64,000 bases of DNA, taken from positions 31,875,875 through 31,939,874 of the forward strand of contig OW388296.1 in assembly GCA_936450465.1 (NCBI GenBank), given 5' to 3'. Positions 24,029 through 34,200 of the stretch are shown piece after piece. Both the position numbers and the translations under genes were made by a program. This DNA is from Gibbula magus (lineage: Eukaryota > Mollusca > Gastropoda > Trochida > Trochidae). The number at the start of each line of letters is the position of its first letter. Within the stretch, counting starts at the first letter, position 1. The notes beneath the pieces were generated by a model that searched no databases, was not told the origin of the DNA, and saw only the letters and a program-made list of their open reading frames with translations.

Positions 24029-25576
24029 TATAACTTATCTTTTCGTCCTATTGTCGGAGGCCCGGAAAGTCCGACACAGCGATTAAGTAATTTCATTGAT
24101 ATCATTCTGAAGCCTTTGTGTAGTAATGTTAAAAGTTATCTGAGAGATGATTTAGATTTCTTATGCAAACTTCCAAAACAAGTGAATCCAGGTACCAGTT
24201 TAGTTAGCTTTGATATTGTTAACATGTATAATAACATTGATAAACAATTGGGTCTAGAAGCTATACAATACTGGTTAAAAGAATACAGGTGTGATATTGA
24301 TGATAGGTTTTCAGATAGATTTATTCTAAATGCTCTTGATCTTGTCATATCAAACAATGTGTTTTATTTTGATGGTGAATTTTACACGCAAACTAAAGGC
24401 GTTGCTATGGGTACAAAAGTTGCACCCACCTATACTACCCTGGTTTTGGGATACCTTGAAACTTTCCTATATGAGAAAGTGGGACAGTCACTCGGGCAGA
24501 ATATGCAGGAGCATATTGAACTGTATTGGAAGAGGTTTTTAGATGACTGCTTTATGCCATTTACAGGAACAAAGGAGGAACTGTGTAAACTGCATGATAT
24601 TCTGAACTCCCTAAATCCATCATTGAAATTCACTATGGAAACCAGTGCCTCTGATTTAAGTTTTCTGGATGTGACGGTAATTGTGAAACAGGACGGCCGT
24701 GTAGAGACCGATTTGTATTACAAACCTACAGATACACACCAGTATCTGGATTTTCAATCTTGCCATCCAAGTCATACAAAGCGAAACATCCCATACTGCC
24801 TTGCGAGAAGAATATGTGCTATTGTGACAGATGACACTCAAAAGAAGGAACGTTTAAATGAACTCAAAGAGTTTTTATTGATACAAAATTACCCTGAAAA
24901 TTTAGTTTTAGATGGTGTGACGAAAGCCGCTTCATTTGATCAATGTCGCCTAAGAGATCCTAAACCTAACAAAGATATTGTCCCGTTGGTCTCTACTTTC
25001 AATCCTAACCACCAGAGTGCTGTTTCTATCATTGAGAAAAACTTACCCATTTTACACCAATGTAAAGGTATGGAAAAGGTTTTAAGTAAATCCCGAATTG
25101 TAAACAGTCTTAAGCAACCTAAGAATCTTCGCAGGTTTTTAACTTCTTCTAAGTTTGATTCAAGTTATGTAGAACCAGTTGTATCTAGGTGCGGCGATTC
25201 ACGCTGTCTTACATGTAAAAATATTCTTGTCGGGTCTACTGTACAGATTACTGAAACTCAAGTGTTTTCTGTTCGTCAAAATCTCAACTGTAACAGCAAA
25301 AATGTTGTATATGTCATCATATGTACTGGTTGTAATGAAAAATACATTGGGAAGACAGAACTAAAGTTGAAATTACGAATGAACTTACACAGATCCCACA
25401 TAAATCAGCCCAAAAACCGTACTATTCCATTAAGTAAACATTTAGCTGAATGTGGAAACGGGCATTTTTCTGTCTTCCCAATGTATAAATTAAATTTTGA
25501 TAATAACAAGCTTTTAGAAACAAAAGAAAGCAGATTTATCCAAATGTTTTCACCAAAGTTAAACGCTAAAACTTGA
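24029..25576 (+). CDS. Penelope-like RT plus GIY-YIG endonuclease (5'-truncated)
   Basis: Open for about 515 codons with no ATG at its head. Numbering from the TTG at 24116, RT motif A is SFDIVNMYNNI (catalytic Asp 33), motif B is KGVAMGTKVAPT (94-105) and motif C is FLDD (141-144). A Cys-rich linker with CGDSRCLTC lies near 355-365. The GIY-YIG nuclease follows at the C-terminus as VVYVI (397-401) and KYIG (409-412), then an arginine in LRMNLHRSH and a likely catalytic Glu in LLETKE near 468-471, ending PKLNAKT. This order, RT then GIY-YIG, is diagnostic of endonuclease-bearing Penelope-like elements. All catalytic residues I can place are present, but the missing N-terminus should make it non-autonomous. 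Confidence 0.94.
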   Translation, partial: YNLSFRPIVGGPESPTQRLSNFIDIILKPLCSNVKSYLRDDLDFLCKLPKQVNPGTSLVSFDIVNMYNNIDKQLGLEAIQYWLKEYRCDIDDRFSDRFILNALDLVISNNVFYFDGEFYTQTKGVAMGTKVAPTYTTLVLGYLETFLYEKVGQSLGQNMQEHIELYWKRFLDDCFMPFTGTKEELCKLHDILNSLNPSLKFTMETSASDLSFLDVTVIVKQDGRVETDLYYKPTDTHQYLDFQSCHPSHTKRNIPYCLARRICAIVTDDTQKKERLNELKEFLLIQNYPENLVLDGVTKAASFDQCRLRDPKPNKDIVPLVSTFNPNHQSAVSIIEKNLPILHQCKGMEKVLSKSRIVNSLKQPKNLRRFLTSSKFDSSYVEPVVSRCGDSRCLTCKNILVGSTVQITETQVFSVRQNLNCNSKNVVYVIICTGCNEKYIGKTELKLKLRMNLHRSHINQPKNRTIPLSKHLAECGNGHFSVFPMYKLNFDNNKLLETKESRFIQMFSPKLNAKT

Positions 25577-25671
25577 TGTGTCCATGTCTTTACCTTAGAT
25601 TGTGACGTAACAATGTAATGACGTCATAATGTACACGACGACGTTGCCTGACAACGTATTATCCGTTATGT

Positions 25672-25710
25672 ATGGCCTGAAGAGGCTGTGTAGCTGAAAG
25701 CGCTCGCCAT
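25672..25710 (+). ncRNA. type I hammerhead ribozyme in PLE 3' region (HHR1)
   Basis: Stem I is AUGGC (25672-25676) with GCCAU (25706-25710). Core CUGAAGA is at 25677-25683 and fits CUGANGA. Stem II is GGCU with AGCU around a GUGU loop (25684-25695). GAA is at 25696-25698. Stem III is AGC with GCU and no loop (25699-25704), followed by C at 25705 as the cleavage-site base. All invariant core bases are present. The tiny stem III matches the hammerheads known from Penelope-like elements, which are thought to cleave best as dimers. Confidence 0.8.
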
Positions 25711-25749
25711 TAAAATGGATGATTTCTACTTCTAAATCCATTATTTTTT

Positions 25750-25752
<3 letters not shown>

Positions 25753-25780
<28 letters not shown>
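25753..25780. repeat. TA dinucleotide tract at PLE 3' end
   Basis: About 14 TA units directly after the Penelope-like 3' region. Comparable TA tracts end the related copies near 56050. Confidence 0.9.
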
Positions 25781-25782
<2 letters not shown>

Positions 25783-26163
25783 AGATATCGTGTTTTCATT
25801 TCACGTAATGGAAAAAATCTGAGATGGGGATAGAACCCTCTCTTTTACATGGCCTTAACACATATGTTGTGACCTTTAGCTTTGAACATCACGGTAATCA
25901 ATTATCACTTTTCACTGTGTATAACAATCATCTAATGATTTAAAGTGTTCCTATTTAAAATAAGGCATACTTACAAAATCATGCTTAAGTCGTGACATCG
26001 CTGTGACCTTGACCTTTGACGTATTTTACCGAAAACCTTTTCAAATTATTGGTATTTCTCCATTGTTAACTTGTACCAAATATAAGCCTGATAGCTTAAA
26101 AATAGAGCCATTGGGTTTGGAGCTCACCAGGCTTTAAACAAACAGTAGTCACTAAGGTGACAT
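25781..26163. other. no gene seen
   Basis: Contains a diverged trace of GGTCA repeat (about 25980-26020) and an AGAGCCATTGG motif at 26104. No exon. Confidence 0.45.
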
Positions 26164-26985
26164 GATTCCCCGCCGCAAATTTATACTTCAAAATATACTG
26201 GTTCCGCAGTGACCTCGAACACAATGTTAAGGTCACCAAAATCTATTCAGCCCATTATCTTTCCCAGGAGGTGCTTGTGTAAGATATAGAGGATATCTGT
26301 CTTTTCTTGACTAATACCATGTTTATCTCATCGAGTGAGGTAGAAAGTTTATATTTTCACGAGTGGCGCAGCCACGAGTGAAAATATATAACTTTTCTAC
26401 CTGACGAGATGAGATAAACATGGTATTTGTCAAGAATTGACGGATATTCTATTTATTATATGATATTATCCATGTAATAAAGTCCGAAAAGGGTCGTTTT
26501 CACGACAAGCGGCCGCAAGGAACAACCCGTCACCACAGTAACACTGTGACGTCATAAGCCAAATCGCCGCGCGAGACAATTGTTTTATGACGTCAAATTA
26601 TATCAGTCACCGTTCGCAGTGAAAATATAAGTTATTTTCACTGTACCTTGATAGACAGTTTATTTCACTGATAAATCCCAGTATTTCACTGCTCGTCATA
26701 TAATAAATGAGAATAATGTCACGGTCACCAAATCTAATCAGCCCTTTGTCAAAAAAGAGAAGCTATGTGTAAGATATGAAGAGAATCTAGCGAACAATGA
26801 CAAGGGTAAAATAACAAAGTCTCATTGTGACCTTGAAATGAATGCCAAGGTCACAAAACTATTTAGTTACAATACTCTCCATATGATGGGCCCATATGCA
26901 AAATCTGAAAAGAATGCAGTAAATAGTACTTGAGTTATTGCATTTCCTACATACTAACGTACGCTAAACGTGCAGCGAGGATAAT
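26164..26985 (-). mobile_element. ATCCCCCGCC-ended element, minus copy, split by a fold-back
   Basis: Starts with GATTCCCCGCCGCAAATTTA, which is the reversed right end of the element at 28438-29339. It continues with AAGGTCACCAAAATCTATTC, is interrupted at about 26306-26705, and resumes with CACGGTCACCAAATCTAATC up to the GTACG-rich end near 26960. The two halves together match one element. Confidence 0.75.
26306..26705 (-). mobile_element. fold-back element inserted in the preceding element
   Basis: At the left, ATACCATGTTTATCTCATC and the following GAGTGAGGTAGAAA pair with their reverse complement up to 26438, closing on CGAGTGGCGCAGCCACGAGT. The rest (26440-26705) has no partner arm here, but the whole unit matches 47225-47555 in reverse (shared AATACCATGTTTATCTCATC, CTTATGACGTCACA, TGTGGTGACGGG). 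Confidence 0.8.
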
Positions 26986-27662
26986 TACACTGATTTATTA
27001 ATACTTACTTTAATGAAATGTTGCTGAAAGATGGTTGTACTTAATAAAAAATACATACAATGCTTAATTTTCAAGTATCAACTTCTTTCTCAACAAACAT
27101 TTTTCAAAACACATATTAGATCTCACTATAATATGTATTTTAGGTCGTAACCACTGTGTTCCCAATTTGGGATCAGAGTATCACGTAAACATAGAATCAT
27201 CTTTGGCCAGGGCTTAAATGGCGAGGGATTACAAACATGGGCCTAGTTTTGGTTTTCATCGATAAATAATGTCAATTAAACATGTGTCTTACTTATATTC
27301 TTTAGTTTACCATAAACTTAAATCAAATATCTGAGCCGCTGAGTTATCTGCCGTGATAACTGGCGTTTAACACCATGTTGCAATTTAGATGTTTCACAGT
27401 GGGCAGAGTTTTTATCACAAAATGGTATGGTTATATGTGATCGGATATCAGTTGAGTTTATACAAATAATAGGTCTAAAGATTTGACACACGGTGTTTAA
27501 GATCTTAAGATACATTTCTTGATTGGTCAATATTCATTGCATACAAAACGGTGAAGGCGGATTTGCCTTGGCCTGCCAGCCACAGTGTTTCATTGTGGTT
27601 TATTTGAACGGAAAAAGGTAATATATGTCGGATATGCGTGGAAGAAGTAATAATAATAGATC

Positions 27663-27970
27663 TTAAATGGGCAGTAGCACGTTTTTACGCTGATATAAAT
27701 CACCATTCTCTCTTCGGAAAATCAAGTTAAATAATCAGTGTACATGGTTCCATAAGGCCATTGGAATCAATTTTGTGATTCGAAATAATAAAACGTGTTT
27801 ACAATAAATTGACCGTCATTCAATTTTTGCTTTTGTACGCAACACCGTTATTACAAGTACGGATAATTGTTTTATGCAATAAGATTTGTTACCCTCTAAA
27901 CTAAATATAAATGACATAAACATAATCGTTATAAATGAAACATTTCAACAGATTTTCTCAGGGTAATTAA
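27663..27970 (-). mobile_element. MITE family 2, diverged copy E
   Basis: TTAA then a TGGGCAGTAGCACGTTTTT end at the left. The interior matches other family 2 members in reverse (TCTCTCTTCGGAAAATCAAG, TTCGAAATAATAAA). The right inverted end has eroded, though a TTAA remains at 27967-27970. Confidence 0.75.
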
Positions 27971-28192
27971 TACGCTAGGCGATGTTTTTACATGGTGTAA
28001 AATGGTGGTAAAATATGGAATATAAAAGGGTCTTAAATGTAAATACTGTATGTCCTGACAACACAGTGAACAAAATTACCTGTTGTGAATCTCATGAACT
28101 TAGGTGAATTTACTTTACTCGTTGACGGCAGGGTGTCTTACCTCAATTGATATATATGATATATAAATGATATCTTATCAACTAAAACTCAC
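27971..28192 (-). other. start of intron after the signal-peptide exon
   Basis: Begins at the GTGAGT donor (28192 downward). Nothing else recognised. Confidence 0.4.
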
Positions 28193-28333
28193 ATTGTTTC
28201 GGTTTTGGTTTCGGTTTCAGTTTCGGTTTCCAATGCCCTCTCCCTTTCCCTTTCCCATGCGCCAGAACTGCTCCAAACAGAACCAGGACAAGGAACAGGA
28301 ACAGGAGCTGGAACTTCATCATGCGAGTTGAAG
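28193..28333 (-). CDS. signal peptide plus Lys/Pro-rich segment, first coding exon
   Basis: A strong acceptor (TTATTCTGCTCCAG) opens the exon at 28333 and two ATGs follow (28322-28317). The peptide starts MMKFQLLFLFLVLVLFGAVL, a textbook signal peptide with likely cleavage after LA. Then comes a strongly basic stretch (HGKGKGRGHW followed by alternating K-P repeats). The exon ends at a perfect GTGAGT donor in phase 1 with T as the first codon base. So it is the first coding exon of a secreted protein on the minus strand. The nearest recognisable downstream exons on that strand are the C-type lectin exons about 13 kb away, so it may be the N-terminus of that lectin. It could equally be a separate short secreted cationic peptide gene whose next exon I did not find. 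Confidence 0.72.
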
Positions 28334-28437
28334 CTGGAGCAGAATAATCAAGATAAGTAGAGGAACAAATTACAGTTTTGGGTTCTTTTTCAAGATCTTG
28401 AGCAGTTAATGACTTTCACCTCCTATTCTGTTTCATT

Positions 28438-29339
28438 ATCCCCCGCCATGCGTTTAGTGCGAAGCGGGGGATATAGTATTCGGCTGCGTCCGTCCGTCCG
28501 TTCGTCCGTACGTACGTACGTACGTCCGTACGAAATGTAATAACTCAAATACTATTCACTGGATTCTTTTCATATTTTGCATATGGGTTCATCATGGGAA
28601 GAGTAATGTTCTTACATAGTTTTGTGTCCTTGACCTTCATTTCAAGGTCAAAACAAGACTTTGTTATTTTAACCTTGTCAGCGGGATATCTCATTAACCC
28701 TTCTCTGGATTCTCTTCATATTTTACACATAGCTTCTCCAAGGAAAGACGACGGGCTGATTAGATTTTGGCGACCTTGACATTATTTTCAAGGTCACAGC
28801 GGAACTTTGAATTTTTCGACATATTAATGTACATGTAAAGCTTGTCAGCGGGATATATCAAGAACCATTCACTGGAATTCCATGATTTCTTACACAAAGC
28901 ACCTTCCAGGGAAGACGACGGGCTGATTAGATTTTGGTGACCTTGACATTATCTTCAAGGTCACAGCGGAACTTTTAATTGTTCGACATGTTAATGTACA
29001 TGTAAAGCTTGTCAGCGGGATATCTCAAGAACCATTCACCGGAATTTCATCATATCTTACACAAAGCAAAAGGACTGATTAGATTATGGTGACCTTGACA
29101 TTATTCTCAAGGTCACAGTGGAATTTTAAATTTTTCGGCATGTTAATGTACATGTAAAGGTTGTCAGCGGGATATCTCAAGAACCATTCACCGGAATTCC
29201 ATCATATCTTACATAATGCACCTCCTAGGAAAGACAAAGGTCACAGTGGAGCTTTGACTTTTTCGACATGTTTGACAGTCGATTTTGCTGATCTTGACAT
29301 TATTTTTAAATGTTGAAGTATTAATTTTCGGCGGGGGAT
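28438..29339 (+). mobile_element. DNA element with ATCCCCCGCC ends and internal tandem repeat
   Basis: Inverted ends ATCCCCCGCC (28438-28447) and its reverse (29330-29339). Behind the left end lie a short CCCCGC/GCGGGG hairpin and a run of GTCC, GTAC and related tetranucleotides. The interior has about four tandem units of 150-170 bases, each with GTCAGCGGGATATCTCAAGA and an inverted pair GACCTTGACATTATTTTCAAGGTC. No transposase. Related copies in the window are at 26164-26985 and 9950-10430. It lies just upstream of the signal-peptide exon. Confidence 0.8.
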
Positions 29340-29944
29340 CATGTCACCTTAGTGACAACTACTTGTTATATAAACTTCAGGTGTCATATTTGTGTCCTTT
29401 TGGAGTTTTTTTCTTTTCTCAGGTAAACTTCCTTTCATGGCAATACAGAATATCCCTGGGGCATTCTATAGAATATCCCTGGCACTGAAAAGTTTTATTG
29501 GGCATTGCAAATTCCAGAATAACCTCATTTGATGTTTTAATTTAAATTACATACCAAATCGAAGTATTCTAAGTTAAAATTTTACACTTGACATTATTGG
29601 AATCTAACGTGCATCACTTCGCACCTTTAAACTGGACGCTCTACCACGGAACAACGAAGAACCGTGAAACAACTCTATCAATAGTCACGTCTCATCCACC
29701 TCAAAATAATGATAGTAAGGGAGTCCTGCTCTTTGTAGTGTGCACATCGAAAGTTGAACAGTCACTGGCTGCGTTTGTGCGAATATTTGTTCAGTGTTCA
29801 CATCATGGTTATGTCATTTCATAGGAAATGTAGTTCATGATTCATAATCGATTTGATAAATTTGTTGTCTTTTCCTTCTCTTTTATGACAGATATCACAC
29901 TCTTTTGGCTTTTGGTTGAAACTACATACATGAGGGAGAGTGAG
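29340..29944. other. no gene seen
   Basis: A 78-codon frame at 29588-29824 has no recognisable domain, and nothing else stands out. Confidence 0.45.
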
Positions 29945-30250
29945 AGGTGAGGTGAGTTGGGGTTTAATTAATGCCGTATTTCACTTATATTGCGGCTGCT
30001 AGTATTACTGCAGAGAGAAAGCTCCCAACGCCATGCGGCTATGCATTGCATTGAAAACTGCGAGTATCAGCTGGAACTAGAGAACCATTGGTGGTACTAC
30101 ACTGAAATTCTGTGTAGCATTTCACCCAAACCGTAAATGTGTAGAACAGTTCTCTACTGCAGACAAATTTGCCGAGCCCATGATGGGACTCGAACTCGGA
30201 CCTCTTGATCCGAAGCCGAATGTACTAACCACTGAGCTATCCTGCCCCGG
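29945..30250 (-). mobile_element. tRNA-headed SINE, copy 1
   Basis: On the minus strand it opens with a tRNA-like head: an A box in GGATAGCTCAGTGGTTAGTA and a B box GAGTTCGAGTCC (30186-30197). The body follows (GGTTCTCTAGTTCCAGCTGA), and the 3' end reads AACCCCAACTCACCTCAC. Pol III promoter boxes plus a short tandem CTCAC tail are the SINE signature. Matching copies are at 30729-31008, 46838-46966 and 62955-63207. Confidence 0.88.
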
Positions 30251-30728
30251 GAGAGGGAGAACCTGCGGACCAAACACAACACCTGAACTGGTATCTAACA
30301 CAGGTGCTCTCTAACATCGATCATAACTCACCAACCGAGACGGTTTGTTCCCAATGTGCCAAATGAGCCTACATCCAAATGTGCCTACACAAGTTGTATA
30401 GGAACTTTAAAACGAAAATTACACCTCTACTTAGAAAATGGTTATTATAACAATTGTTACGTATCAAAACAAACGTATCGGTGGTTACTCAGTTTAACAG
30501 TGATAAACACCTTCTCATGTGTGTTATAGTAACTTGAAGAGCAATATAAGTGTAAGTAATGTTGAAATCCTGCTAAAATGGAAAACCTCATCAGAGTAGG
30601 CTAGAGTTATTTCGCAACAAGGAAGACACACACTGAAAGCGTCTCGTCAGATTTCCCATCCTAACGTAAATCAAAAATTTATCTAATCCAGGACTAACTT
30701 ATGTGGGAGGAGAATGGGGATACAATCA
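30251..30728. other. spacer between two SINEs
   Basis: No gene or further repeat recognised. Confidence 0.5.
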
Positions 30729-31008
30729 GGTGAGGTGAGTTTGGGTTTAACGCCGTTTTCAATAGTATTTTATTTTATACCATGGCTTCTAGTATTATGG
30801 CAGGAAGATTAAGGCAAACCATTGCGGCGAAACGTACGAGCATCGGCTGGAACTGGCGAACCATGAGTGGTACTACGTTGAAATAAAGTGTAGCATTGCA
30901 CCCAAACCTTACTGAGTGTAGAACAGTTCTCTACTACAAACAAAGTTGGCGTGCCCGGACCTCTTGATCAGAAGCCAAACACACTAACCACTGCGCTATC
31001 CCCCCTGG
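30729..31008 (-). mobile_element. tRNA-headed SINE, copy 2
   Basis: Same orientation and family as copy 1, with the A-box region (AGCGCAGTGGTTAGTG), the conserved body and the CTCACCTCACCTGA tail. The B-box region has a deletion compared with copy 1. Confidence 0.85.
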
Positions 31009-31114
31009 GATACAATTAAGGGACGCTGTATTAGAATCGCTGACCACATCATCACAAAACATGAAAAACATCCTTCGGGGAACGGGGGTAACATAGAATA
31101 GTTATGTAATGAAG

Positions 31115-31218
31115 AATGCATGAGATGCAGTTGGTTTGTTAAAAATAATCAAGAGGCCCAAAGTGATGTGTTGATGATTTTTAACGAACCCACTGCTCCT
31201 CATGCATTCTCTTTCTTA
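31115..31218. repeat. fold-back hairpin, GAATGCATGAG family, copy 1
   Basis: GAATGCATGAGATGCAGTTG and GTTAAAAATAATCA at the left are mirrored at the right as TGATTTTTAACGAACCCACT and CTCATGCATTCTC. Arms are about 40 bases around a short loop. A second member at 62634-62752 is far better preserved. Confidence 0.85.
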
Positions 31219-34200
31219 ATCCATGTGTGACGACACAAAACATGTTTATGAGACGTTTGCGTTTTAAACGATAAAAGCTAATAATGTGACACAAAACTTA
31301 TTAATTTTGCAAAAACTAAGCGCAGGGTGAACTCATGATTCTTACTGACAAACAATGTTTTAGATTCTGTAATGAAGAAATCAAGATTTATTCATGTAAA
31401 CTACCTAGCTTTTGGCCTATAGAGGTCTCATCACTGTATTTTTGTTTGATAAAACACTATACCTCGGTAATGGACTCAACCATCCGCAAAGTCGACCAAA
31501 AGGGCCATAACATATGCCTTAACTCGTTTCAACATTTGCAGCGGATAGTTTTCAAATGCTTTAAAGATATTCTAACCTCAGGGGGGTAGGTTTCCCGGAA
31601 ATGATTCTGACAACAGTAAAAAATAACGACACAATAGTATTGAGTTACAAATCGAACCCAAAAAAAGGAGAAAAAACGTTTTTAAACATACTTCAATAAC
31701 ACAGCCGCCACAAGTTTCATAAGCCAATCAGCTGCTAGCAGCGGTGTGACGTGTTACTCAGGAGTCATGCCCTAACGAGTATCTGGCTTATGTTATTGTT
31801 TACATTATAGAGTCGTATAACCGTCACGTATTTTTCACTGATTTCACTTGTCAAAACAGCCTAAACGTGATTACAGCTATTAGAAACAATGTCGGAATAT
31901 TCTGTTCAGTCGTTAAATAACTGTGCTTGTTGTACACATGTGTTTAGATGGTTTAGTCTCCAATAATGCCGAATGGATCTTTCAGCGTAAATCTACCGCC
32001 ATTGTATTTTCTTTGTGTCATTTTGAAGTGACAGTTCTATAGCGCTAATGCGTGTATGTCTATCACTGACCATTCCGTTATGTCAGACTCTTATTCTAGC
32101 AATCATATCTCGCTTTGAACAACGTAAGTCAAATGATAACAAAGATTTGAATGCAGAACAAGCGAATGTACAAAATGGTCGGGATAAACATCTCGTTTAT
32201 TTGTCTCACGTATATCTATTCCAACATTTTACAGTTGAAATGAAATACCAGCAAATATATGAATGATACTATCTCAAAGTATTTTGATTCAGTAAAACAA
32301 TTCATTAAACAATGTGTTTCCACATTTATACAAAATTGGATCGGCAAACAAGCCAATAATTCATGTTATTCCTACTCAACGAAAAACGAGACGTATATCT
32401 ATATCATTTTACAAATTAAAAGAAATACATATCAACCATTGTTGCACTACATTGTGATGATTTTCTCTCTAGTTCGCATGTAAATAGCACTTTATGATGT
32501 CCTTATTGATTTAAATAACGAATTGTCACCATGTGATTGCTGATCCTTGTACATTGGTGTGCACCGCTGACAATAGTGAATGACCGGCTGCTATCACCGA
32601 AACAGGAAACAACAGAATATTATATTCTTAACTTTCCAAAATTGAATGCCGCCTATATATGTGGATCTTTAATTAACTAACGACCAGTTTAGTATCACCA
32701 GTTATGTCATATGACAGGACGTTCGCAATATCTTGATGCGCCACCTCTTATATAGTTGAACCGGTCAAGTGACCCCTATCAAAGCAAATGTGTTAATGCA
32801 TTAAGCGTAATTAGTGAGTGACTAACTTCTGAACAATATATAATGAAATTCAAAACTTGAATTTTAGCATTCTACATTAACATTTCATCGATTTTACCCA
32901 AATAACATGATATTGATAGAACAGAATCAGAAAGAAAGTGTGTACCGAAAAGAAAATGCCCTTTTCATTTCGATTTGAAATTAATCATGATTCCTGATCA
33001 TAGATATATCATTGTAGATTTGTTTTTAAAAATTGACATTTTCACCCGCCACATTTGTCTACAGTTGTATTACACTGAATAAAATAACTGCCTGGATGTA
33101 AGTAATTGTAAATGTACAAGTTTATAAATTTAACAATACCCCGACTTGTTCTCTCTAAAACCTGTAGACCAGTAACAATGTTGAAAATTGTTATAGTGTT
33201 AGTGTTATAGTTATTATGCAATTATTCTATTATGAATAAAACGTCACAATGCGAAATATTGGCTCAGTAGACCTCAAACTATACACGCCTTTCGAAACTT
33301 AAAAGCAAGCACAACAAAAAATTAAATAATAATGACATTTACAATTGAAAATTGCATGATCGTTTTTATTTTTGAATTGGCAGTTATTCATTTCAAAACA
33401 TAGTGTAGCCTATAAAATAACCTAACGCATCTCTCGATTGGTAAAAGAACCAAACTTAAAAACAGCGACTGATTATCGAAAAATTCTTCAAAAAACTCCG
33501 AGATTACTCCCTACAAACGTACTAATACCCATTCTTTTGGAAACAATGTCAAAAGTTGTTATAGTGTTTTAAAACGAATCATCAACGAAAATCAACAAAT
33601 TGCCTAAGAACTAGCAACTCCTCTGTATGACGTCACATCACTAACGAAGCTTATGCTACACAGAGGGACCGCGGAAAACTGTTTCAAGAATGAGATAATT
33701 AGCGTGCCAATTTTACCTGCTTTGAACCATGATATGAGTGATGCTTCGAAATAATATTGTCTGTTTCGCTTACTTGAAAGTATTGTCTATATGAATAAAC
33801 GAATTAACATCGAACAACAAAGAGGCGTTTTATTATCTTTAAAGTAATTCAGACACATAAATAAATAGTAATTATTGTAAAGATATCATCTGAAGGAAAA
33901 TATCACCTGACTTTATTGAGTAAATATTTAATTATACTAAGTCCTGTATTGAATTCTGAGGCGCCCTTCGCGTCTCGTTCACACAGATTTCAGCATGGAT
34001 TAACGTGCACATAGCCTAAATAATACAGTCATTTTGATTTTGAATGTAATACATGTATAACATAACCATGTCAATACAAATCTTCTAGCACGAAGATATA
34101 TGCGTTCATGCATAAAATGCAACAGGTATTCGCCCTCTATTTATTTGCACATGATTAGAGAATATTTCAACTATAAATACACTTAAGTACGTAAGTAGAG

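Larger units (their letters stand above)
24029..25780 (+). mobile_element. Penelope-like retroelement, 5'-truncated, nearly intact ORF
   Basis: Penelope-like elements copy by a reverse transcriptase related to telomerase and carry a GIY-YIG endonuclease. The copy begins with YNLSFRPIVGGPESPTQRL, so the N-terminal region is missing, and the 5' break lies in a TA tract. It continues through the RT and endonuclease (24029-25576), a 3' untranslated region with TGACGTCATAAT, a hammerhead ribozyme (25672-25710) and a terminal TA tract (25753-25780). There are no internal stops, so the insertion is young. No initiator ATG fits the family start. It lies in a presumed lectin intron, opposite in strand to the lectin. 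Confidence 0.93.

Noticed and set aside
24116..25576. 486-codon frame as a host gene
   Set aside because: RT motifs A, B and C followed by a GIY-YIG nuclease identify it as a Penelope-like element.
30176..30250. Functional tRNA gene on the minus strand
   Set aside because: The tRNA-like head runs directly into a body shared with three other copies and a CTCAC tail, so it is a SINE.
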